Positions 10,125 to 19,500 of a DNA stretch of 21,514 nt are shown here, piece by piece; the first letter of the stretch is position 1; the number at the start of each line of letters is the position of its first letter. Both the position numbers and the translations under genes were made by a program. The notes beneath the pieces were generated by a model. That model was not told the DNA's origin. It saw only the letters and a list, made by a program, of their open reading frames with translations, and made no database searches. Source of the stretch: Plantago elongata (lineage: Eukaryota; Streptophyta; Magnoliopsida; Lamiales; Plantaginaceae); assembly GCA_036897095.1 (NCBI GenBank), contig JAYMSP010003018.1, positions 1 through 21,514 on the forward strand, written 5' to 3'.

Positions 10125-11319
10125 ATGAGTTCTTTCATGGAGTTTGCCAAGTGTTTCGGGATCAAAGTTAAGTCGTCGTCGTCTAGGAAGAGAATTGCCG
10201 CGGTTGATCGTGATGGATCGTCGTGTGATGACCAGAAATGTTCATTGACCGTGACTCGATTTTCGTGGGAAGAGGTTGAGAGATTCACCAAGGATTTCTC
10301 TGTTGTGATTGGATATGGAGGATTTAGTACGGTCTATCTGGCTGAGAAGCTCTCAGTTGCTGGTTGTGCGACTGTGGCTGCAGCCGTGAAGGTCCAGTCC
10401 TGCTGCAGCGAACGGCTTAACCGGGCTTATAAGCAGGAGCTGGAGATCTTGCTTCATCTTCGGCATCCGAATATTGTCAAACTTCTTGGTCATTGTGATG
10501 ATCGTGGTACGTTCTTAGTGTCTGTTTGCAAATGATTCGGAATTTCTGATTATTAAAAGTCGAAATTAAACGTGACTCTAATTATTGAAAAGTAGTTTTA
10601 CACTTTAACTAATCATGTTCATGTTTGGTATTACAGAAGAAGGTGTACTAATATTCGAGTATGCACAAAATGGGAATTTGGAGGAGAAACTGCACGGATC
10701 AAAGAAGATTCTATCCTGGAAAAGACGCATGGCTATCGCGTACCAGCTCGCTCAAGCATTAGACTATCTCCACCAGCAACAAATCGTCCATGGTGATATC
10801 AAAGCGTCCAATATTTTGTTGGACGAGAATTTAGACTGCAAGCTATGCGATTTTGGATCCTCGAAGATGGGATTCTCCTCGACGATACTCCCCCCATCTT
10901 CGGATTCTCCTTTTGGACGAAGGAATAACAGAATTATGATGATGGGTTCTCCAGGGTACACGGATCCTCACTACCTTAGAACGGGACTAGCCACTAAGAA
11001 CAACGACGTGTATAGTTTTGGGATTGTTTTGTTGGAACTTATAACGGGGATTGAGGCGTTTAACCCCTCTGGAGGTGAGAGGCTGATAACGAAGGCTCAA
11101 CCGATGTTGAGGAATGTGGAAAAGGTGGTGGAAATGGTGGATCCCCGTCTTCCAGGACACGATGTTCATGTGGATGAAGCTAGAGCAGTTGCCGCGCTAG
11201 CCGCTATGTGTCTCTGTGATTCTCCAAGTCTTAGGCCTTGTGCAGCTGATGTGTTGAGTACAATGAGAGATAAGGTCACTTCCATATCCTTTCTTTTGGA
11301 GAAAGAAAGAAGAGCTTAA
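10125..11319 (+). CDS. Receptor-like cytoplasmic protein kinase, At1g33260/At4g10390 type
   Basis: Two exons (10125-10506 and 10637-11319) joined across a 130-bp GT..AG intron encode 354 residues. The intron splits codon 128 (Glu). The kinase domain covers about 56-340: glycine-rich loop GYGGFS (63-68), ATP-anchoring Lys89 in AAAVKV, helix-C Glu near 105, catalytic loop HGDIKASN (179-186) with Asp181, DFG at 199-201, GSPGYTDPHY (231-240), DVYSFG (251-256) and the closing Arg327. The HGD in place of HRD makes it a non-RD kinase. The Glu of the usual APE/DPEY motif is His239. The 30-residue Ser/Pro- and Met-rich activation segment (201-230), followed by GSPGYTDPHY, is a hallmark I recall for the Arabidopsis At1g33260/At4g10390 group. 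There is no signal peptide, transmembrane segment or N-terminal Gly, so the protein is probably cytosolic or peripherally membrane-attached; the basic N-terminus (KVKSSSSRKR, 14-23) could help membrane contact. It likely phosphorylates Ser/Thr in signalling, but its substrate cannot be read from sequence. The start is the first ATG, at 10125. Confidence 0.92.
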
Positions 11320-11588
11320 CATGTCAAAACTACTCTTTGACTCTTGTACAAATAGTTGAGGCCTTGCGTGAACGAGTGCTTGATTCATGTAGTTTGATAG
11401 GAAGCTTTTAGGTGATACAAGACTTTGTAGATGGATTCTTCCAACATCTCTTCATCAAAACTTCAATACACACATACTGTAATGTTGTTTTGTGCAACAC
11501 TTTAGGATGAGAGTTTGATATTTGATAAAGATTGGATTAAAGTACATGACTTTGTCCATGTGAGATTGAGATTTAATAATGATGATAC

Positions 11589-11594
11589 AATAAA
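11589..11594 (+). terminator. Possible polyadenylation signal of the kinase gene
   Basis: A canonical AATAAA lies 270 bp past the kinase stop codon, just before the Stowaway relic at 11611. Plant poly(A) signals are loose and other AT-rich sites lie closer, so this is a candidate only. Confidence 0.3.
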
Positions 11595-11610
11595 TTTACA
11601 AACATTTTTA

Positions 11611-11869
11611 CTTCCTATGTCCCGTACGTCCCGTACTAAGTTTTCTACTTTATCATTTTTATTATCCTGATTAAATTTTTTCATTTTTATTTGTATACAT
11701 TTATAGTACAAATTTAACATTAAAATATTTATACAATAGCTTAAAATTACATCTTATGTCACTCAATTATAGACAAAAGTACTCTTATCTTATTATTTTA
11801 TGAAAATACTCTTGTCTTATTTTTTAAATTTTAAAAGTGTTTGAAAAGTTTAGGACGAGATGGATGAAG
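11611..11869. mobile_element. Degenerate Stowaway-like MITE, 259 bp
   Basis: The left end reads CTTCCTATGTCCCGTACGTC. The right end, on the minus strand, reads CTTCATCCATCTCGTCCTAA. Both are decayed versions of the Stowaway terminus CTCCCTCCGTCCC, and both are flanked by TA (11609-11610 and 11870-11871), the Stowaway target site. The interior is AT-rich and non-coding. It sits just beyond the 3' end of the kinase gene and may contribute to its 3' region. Confidence 0.6.
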
Positions 11870-12051
11870 TAAATTATTTATCCAAAGATTCTAAATTTTT
11901 ATTTGAATAATTAAATCGAGTGAAATTCTCCATCAGTACAATCAAATTTAGTTATATCTTCACGTGTCACTTTTTTTGGTGTAGTTATTAATGATAGCTC
12001 AATGAGTTGTGCATATATATGGTTATTGATTGTATGCTACTCCTGAATCTC

Positions 12052-12139
12052 AAGCATGTTTATATATAACTCCTTACAATGATTATATAATGTGTAAGCA
12101 TGTTTATCTATAATTCCTTACAATGATTATATAATGTGT
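12052..12139 (+). repeat. 44-bp tandem duplication
   Basis: Two adjacent copies (12052-12095 and 12096-12139) start with AAGCATGTTTAT and end with TTATATAATGTGT, and differ at two positions. This is a recent local duplication in non-coding DNA between the two genes. Confidence 0.9.
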
Positions 12140-12164
12140 TACTTAGTGTACTGGTTGTGTTATT

Positions 12165-12257
12165 TTAATTAGATTAAATTAAATTGAACTGAAGTAAAAT
12201 ATAAATTATAATTAATTTGAATTGAATTAAATTGAATTAAATTAAATTGAAGTGAAG
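12165..12257 (+). repeat. TAAAT/TGAAT pentanucleotide-rich tract
   Basis: Imperfect repeats of AAATT, GAATT and GAAGT units run across about 90 bp, a degenerate microsatellite. The DNA from here to about 12700 has no other recognisable feature. Confidence 0.7.
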
Positions 12258-12769
12258 TAACTTTTAATTAAATAGAACACGGTATAGGTTTAAAATGATT
12301 TTAGTAAAGTCAAGATATGGACGATATACAAACATTCATTTGTGATGTTTTATTAACGTGTCATGAATGTATATTTAAAATGGAGTGAGGTTTAATGTAA
12401 ACACATATTACACATGCACACATTAAAATATGAAGGATACAAATGAGTAGAAACACTTCATATTACTTTGTTCCTTGGTATCATCATATTTTAGGTGAGT
12501 AGTTAAATCAAAATTTTTTTTTTTTGAAAATTGTGAATATCTGCATATATCGATCTCCAATCTAATTCACCCATAACCGATCATATATGTATCTTTTTAA
12601 TCGTCTTTCATTTATTATCAATTTAGAGACTATTTGAGAAACAATTGTAATCGATCTATTTGACTCAGCTCATTTAAATTTTATACTAATCAGCCTCATA
12701 AGTGTGGTCGTAATTATCTCGCAGAAGAAAAGAAAGTACTACTCGTGGATAGTACGTGCATTGGACTTG

Positions 12770-12941
12770 TACCTTTCTTCTTCCTGCACCCAACTCTCAG
12801 GAGGTATCAGTGACAGAATTTTTCTACACCCACTAGAATTTCCGCCACTTCTCCGATCGGACACGGCCTTTCGGTATTCTGCTCCGATCAGATTTCCACC
12901 CCAGGTCACGGCGACCTCCTTCTCCAGTCCTGTCAATTAGG
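12770..12941 (+). other. Probable GET4 5' leader exon, followed by a leader intron (12942-13270)
   Basis: The stretch is GC-richer and pyrimidine-rich compared with its surroundings and contains no ATG. It ends in a good donor (AGG/GTAAAA at 12941/12942). A matching acceptor (GTGGATTCAG/AAAACG) lies at 13270/13271, 16 bp before the GET4 start codon. Removing the 329-bp intron also removes several upstream ATGs, leaving 13287 as the first ATG of the transcript. The 5' edge of the exon is uncertain and no clear TATA box was found. Confidence 0.5.
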
Positions 12942-13278
12942 GTAAAATCCTCTTACCATTTGTTTCCAATCTCTCTTCGCTTGTTGAAACTTACGATTTA
13001 GTTATGCGTAATGCTTATTGAGTGTTCTATTGTTACATTGATCTGGTTCACTTTTTTTCTCGTTGAGCGATTCATCCAAATTTTCACTCATCGGCATGTT
13101 AGTTTATCAAGTATCAAATCAACAGCTAATGCAATTTGACCTATTTTAGTTTGTGAATTCCGTACATCTGAATAAGATACTACTTGTGCTTAGTAGTTAA
13201 TTGAAGTATTCCTTCCTTGCCTTCTTAAATAATGTCTTTTGCTTGTATATTTTACTATGTGTGGATTCAGAAAACGAA

Positions 13279-13341
13279 GAAGAGCCATGTCAGAACTGAG
13301 AAGAGCACCGTCGCAACTTAAAAGAGCAATGTCACGGCGGG
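13279..13341 (+). repeat. Triple 21-bp tandem repeat spanning the GET4 start codon
   Basis: Three adjacent 21-bp units (13279-13299, 13300-13320, 13321-13341) share the pattern RAAGAGCMMYGTCR. Units 1 and 3 each contain an in-frame ATGTCA at the same place; unit 2 has CCGTCG there. Because 21 is a multiple of three, the repeat encodes the heptad-like series [21 protein letters not shown] and adds 14 residues before the conserved start MSRR. Confidence 0.85.
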
Positions 13342-16300
13342 TTGCACTGGCACCGGTTGAAGAGGTGCATAAATAGCTTCATACTTACTTTTGTCTTCTC
13401 TGGATTTGTAATTGTATGCTGTCATGATATTTTAGTGTTGCTGGATTAATGACCTTTTATTCAACTTTCGGCGGCAGAGCATTGAGAAAATCAAGAGAGT
13501 TGTTGAAGAAGGAGACTGTTATGGTGCTCAACAGATGTATAAGTCTTTTAGTGCAAGGTAGTTTGATGAAGTGCAATTTCTTTCACTGAGCACTTATCTT
13601 TGTGTCAAATGAGAGATGTGTGTGTGTGTGGGGCACACCTTGCTACATTGTTCAGGCTCTGTCAAGGCTTCAAGATTTTTCACAAACTATATTTTCTTAA
13701 CTGATATCATGCTCATTTTAGTTCTGCTGCTTGATTTGCAGATATGCTTCGGCTGATAGGTACTCGGAAGCCTTGTATATTCTCGAATCTGGTGCTTGTA
13801 TACAATTAGATAACGAAAAGGTCAGAGTTCTGCCATCTAGAAACTTTTATTGTCTATTGCATCCAAGGCTAAGTAATGAACACGTTGCCACAGTTAGAAT
13901 TGCCTACATTGTTATGGTTAATTGTCTCTTTCAGTTCCCTGTAGACCCATGGTTTAAATTCTCCGCGAAATGGACTAAAAGGTTGTAGTTTTTCAACTCA
14001 CCCGGATGACATTAACACGGATTTCGAAAGTGTTTAAAACATTTGAAACCTTATTCTCCTTTATGAGTTCTTCATTTATTTAAGAAACACTACATAGTGT
14101 TTATGAAATGTCTTGATTTCTCAACCTCTCAAAATATATACCAAAACTGGGATTAATCCATGCTTGTAGTGTTATGGAGAGTATGGTGCTCTCCTTAACA
14201 TAAAGTATAGTCATAGATTGTGTTTTTTGTTGTTGATCCAGACTCGTCAACACTAACAATAAATTTCAGGAAAGTAACTTTGATGTAGATTTCATAATCT
14301 GATGTACATTATATATTTACGGTTCTGACAACTGTGTTCACACTTTATTTCAGGTTACTTGTGGAACAGAGCTTGCTGTTTTGTTTGTTGAAACACTTGT
14401 TAAAGGAAAAGTTCCTTATAATGATGACTCTCTTGGTCAGTCTCTTACGCTGGAATCTATGTTTAATGTTTACAGAATTGCCACTCACCATTTATCTTAC
14501 TGCTCCTTCTAAAGGATATAAAATATGGAATACAAGTCAGAATTGATATACTAATTACTTGATTTCTTTCATTATTTATATTTATTCCCCGTGAATTGAT
14601 ATAGCCAGAATTTATAGATGAAGTCTATTTTACTATTCGGAAGCAATAATTTTTGTCTCTGTTATCAGTTCATTATGATATATACCTAGGCTCTGTTTAC
14701 CACTACCTTTTCAGCTCCATGAGCTTTTTTTAATAAAAAGCTCGTTACGTACGCAAAGGTTTTCAAACAAGCTAGCTGGTTTGAGAAGCTAACCAAGTTA
14801 GCTTGTTGAAAAAAAAACTACCTAACCAGCTACCAGCTAATTATTCAGCTTTTCAGTACCAACTACCTTTTCAGCTAGTTTTGCTAAACAGGGCCCTAAT
14901 CTCAGATATTTTAGTTATCAGTTATGTGGTTTCACTTGCAGATCGTATCAGGAGAATATACAAGAAGTTCCCTCGGCTACCAGTTCCACAACATTTGGTT
15001 GATGATGATGACATGCAAGAGCTATCAGAAGCTCTTGGAGCTGCAAAACTACGTATGGAGGGCTGCTCATCTTTTCTGAGGGCAGCTATAAGGTTCATTT
15101 TTTTACCTTTTGTTTTCCTTGAGATTTTAGGTGTTTGTTACAGTTTTTTTTTTTTTTGGTGAAACGGCAAATGTGACTCGAACCTACGACCTATTGGTTG
15201 GAGGGGAAGCGTCTTACCAACTGATGCAGTGTTGAATGATAAGAATATAAGATTAATTGTTCAACCTTGTACCTATAAATTAGGTTATTCTTATCATTCA
15301 CTGTCTCTCTGCATCTAATTATTTGAAATATTACCAAATAATATAGAATCTTTTTGAACAGTTTGGTTTATGCGTCTTAGATTGGTTTTATTAATATATA
15401 CTGCTAAAAGACTCCTTTGCTCAGGTGGTCGATTGAATTTGGTGCTCATAGAAATGGATCTCCCGAACTCCACGATATGCTGGCTGATTACATATATTCA
15501 GAGTCTTCTGAATTGGTATATTACATTTGTTTCTTTATGCTCTCTGAAGAGAAATTGGACTGTGCACATAGGATGCTATGACTTGTCATTATTCTTTATC
15601 GTTATCCCGAGTTTAAACTTGTTCTTATGGAACCTCCCACTCGTATAAGAAAGGATGGCACCCATAGAGGGTGCATTGTTCTTGGCCGTCAGATACTATA
15701 TGTTGATGTAATTGTGGTAACTCTCAAAATATAGGTTATACCTCTGAAGGCCTGACCTGCCGGTTCTGTTTTTAGTGTTTATGTATGATTCATATGTTAC
15801 CGGCCTAATGCATTTTACTTTTGGTGCATTGATTGCTATTGTACTCACTGTGTACAAAAAACCTTGCGTATTTCCACAGGACATGACAAAAGTGTCTTAC
15901 CATTTTGTTCGAGGGAATAGTCCTAAGAAGTTTGCTTCAACTCTAGTCAACTTCATGGGCAAGGTTTGACCTCTTAACCTGTCCCATTTTATATGAAATT
16001 TTGCATATGGTATCGTTTAAGTTTACAGTTGATGAATTAGAGGTAATTGATTAACAACGAGTTGCTAATGTTCAATGAATGTTTCTATCAGTGGGCATTG
16101 CGTGATAAGCTCTACTGCTCTGTTGCATGAAATTTATAACCTGTGACCTGATGTCAGTCAGAAATTCATGTCTAATTTCTAATTTTGTTCTCATCGGCAA
16201 TATTTCAGTGCTATCCTGGTGAAGATGATGTGGCCATTGCAGGTGCAGTTTTAATGTAAGTATCTTCAAATACAAATTTTGTGCAGAGACGGGTTGAACA

Positions 16301-16477
16301 TTACATGTTCAATATACCTGCTTTACCATTGCATTAACTACATTAGTAAACATGCGAATATGTGATGTTTGTAGTTAAATACGTGATGTTGATATGTCTC
16401 TCACAAAAGCTGCTCATATTTAAAATCAAAGCATGTAGACTAATATCACGCAAGCTGCTCATCTATTTAGTTCGTTA

Positions 16478-16543
<66 letters not shown>

Positions 16544-19500
16544 CTCCCTCCGTCCCGACTTGAACTTCTCGTGGCCCCGGGCACATGTTTTAAGAAAAAA
16601 GTGAATAAAGTAGGAGAGAATGTGATAAAGTAGGAAAAAGAGTAAATAAAGTATGAGAGATGGTGATAAAGTAGGGGGAAAAATAAATAAAGTAGGAGAG
16701 AGATAGTATATAAAGAAGTAGGAGATATATTTTTCATTTAAGGGATGAGAGGATGAAGTTGGTACGGACCAAAATGGAACACGGGAAGATGAAGTTGGGA
16801 TGGAGGGAGTATATATATACTCTACTATTTTAGAAGTTCAGGAAGTTTTAGTCACTTAATCATGCACTGAATATTTGGAGAGCATCAAGGAATCTTGAAA
16901 TCACTTAGTCTCTGAGTTCACATGACAAGAAATATAATAAATTGGAACCTTGGCCATGGAAGTTGTGAACCTTCCTTATACTCCCTGTCATTTCACAATC
17001 ATTCACATTGTCCAAGTATAACGTTTCACGTTCCTTTTATAGGAACGGAGGAACCCACTATCTCCAATTATTAATTATCTATACACTATCTATCATACTT
17101 TATTCGTTCCCTGTCCTACTTTTTATCGTCAAACAGCAATTTATCAATATTAATCACTACGAATCATTTCCTATTCTCCCATCTTGAATTTTGTGCTATT
17201 GATCTGTATAAAAAATCGGAGGGAGTAATGAATTCTACACGCCAATTGTTACTGGTTGTTACTAATACTATCATGATGACTTTAGCAGTTGGCACCATAT
17301 GAGTTTTACCAAACACTATCTAAGTTGAATATTCTACTTGGATCCATCCGAGCCTCTTTGATTGCAAAATTGCTGGAAATTATAGTTTGAATCAAATATT
17401 TTCATCTTCATGCTAGATAATTTGTCCTTGTAAAATCTATGTTCCTAGTATATCTCAGATAATCCGACGCCGATACAATAAAAACTCTCAATTGGTTTTC
17501 TAAGGTAGTTGTTTATGCCTTTCATGAAGTTGATTCTCCAATAAAGGCTTGTCATTGGTACTCATTATGGCTATTAATTATATACCAAGCTCTGTTCTTT
17601 TCCTATAGGTATATATCTCTAGGAAATTTGAGAGATGCTAATGTCCTCATGGATGAAATAAGAAAGCAAGTACAAAATAATGAAGAGGTTGAGATCCCTC
17701 AATCCGACTTAATGCAGTTCATCAATTATCTTCTAAGAACGTAAGTTTCTTATGTTTCGTTCTTTTTCAATTTATTTTTATACACGGGATTTATTTGTTT
17801 ATTTCCAATTGTAATTGGCTGATGAGTAGGCAAAATTGTTTTGTTGTTCTTCCATTGACTTAATGCAGGTTGGAGAGAGATGCATTGCCTTTATTCAACA
17901 TGTTGATACAACGTTACAGGTCAAGTATAGACAGAGAACCTTTATATGGCGAGGTATGTAGTTTCCACTATGGCTTTTCTGATTTGTTTAATTTTGTTCC
18001 ATGGCTCATAGATTTTCTTTATTGGCTTTTGGATCAGTTGCTTGACGAAATCGCCGAGAAATTCTATGGTGTAAAACGTAAAAATGCCATGCCGGGAATG
18101 TTTGGGGAGTTCTTTAAGGTAAGGCCACTTTAAATATTATGCTTCTCCTAGTAATTCAACTCAAGAGAATGAATGTTTTGTGGACGAACAATTGCTGGAT
18201 ATCTACTGTGTTAAGGGATAGTTTTGCCTAACCTCTCCATCAATAGGAAGTCCTGCTGCTAATTCTTGGTTTGAGTAATTACACATGTTGTCATCTTTTG
18301 TGCAAATAATTACAAGTACAGCCTCGATGAGTGGTACACGACACAAGGACCATCCTTACACCGACAAAGGGATGTTCATGTAATTTTTAAGATGAACTTG
18401 CCCAAAATAAAATATAATTCCTGCATGCAGTATGTCCTAGTTTTTTAATCAATAATCATGCCATCCCGTTCTAATTCACACAACTTTCCTTGTTAGGTGT
18501 CCCATTAGAAATTACACGATCCTAAATAAAACTATAAAAGGTTTCATGGAAAAGACTTACCTAGAACGGGTCTTAAATTAATTTTGTATGTGGCTATGAA
18601 TGTTCCACAATTGCAAACATGTGTGGTCTACTTCCACACTCAATCAATGTGTGGTGTGGATATGAAAAAGTTATCGAACTGGTCTATAATAATTTTCCTA
18701 CACTTGTAACCTATTTTTACAACTTTTACTCATGTAATCAATACCCATTTAAAATAATATAGAATCAATTTTATTTTACACTAAAACCTTTTAGGCTACT
18801 TTGATCTTACACCACAACCTTTTATTTTTTGGAGTAAACACTAGAACCTTTGTCAAAATTTTGATCTAACACAAAGGTTAGACGGTTGTTAAGTCTCTAT
18901 TAGTTGTATTTTCAAATTACACCAAAACCGTTGCAGAAATTTACACTCGTTACCGAAACCTTTGCAAAAAATTGCACTTGCTGCCCATTTGTTTTTCCTA
19001 GAACGAAAAAGTTCATATTATTCGTTTAGTTTTCATGATATTTCAAATGGTTATTTTTCAAGTAATAATGAGTTTGTTTTTTCCTTTCAATTTGGGCATC
19101 TACATTATTTTATCTTTATTTTTGTAATACACATGTAAGTTAGCATGTATAGTAACATCCGTTGATCATGTTTATTATAAATGGACTAGTCAAAGATGTA
19201 GATAGTAAGTTGAAATTAAATTCCAGACACATTTTCTGTCATTTTGTTACTGAAAAATAAAAAAGTAATCGTGACAAATAATAAAATCTCTAAAACATAT
19301 TTGTGCATCAAAGTTCAAAGCAATGTACAATAACTAATAAAAAAACTACCATGTCACAAATAATGATCTCAAATTTTATGTCATTGGAGATTTTTAACAA
19401 CAATCACTTTACAATTATCATCAAGCTCTAAGATTTGTTAAGAATTGCAAAAGAAACTATATACCACCATGCATATACTAAACCTAAAAGAAAAGGCGAT

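Noticed and set aside
10507..10535. Kinase exon 1 ending at its own stop (10535), making a short separate protein
   Set aside because: The canonical donor GTACGT at 10507 and the acceptor at 10636 join conserved kinase subdomains in frame, so the stop lies in the intron.
13821..13988. Coding continuation of GET4 exon 3 past its donor (open to 13988)
   Set aside because: The frame stays open by chance into intron 3. The conserved protein continues exactly at the exon 4 acceptor ([10 protein letters not shown]), so the splice at 13820 is correct.
15144..15230. tRNA gene in GET4 intron 5
   Set aside because: Box A- and box B-like motifs are present on the minus strand, but the acceptor and anticodon stems do not form and an A tail follows, so a SINE-type derivative is the better reading.
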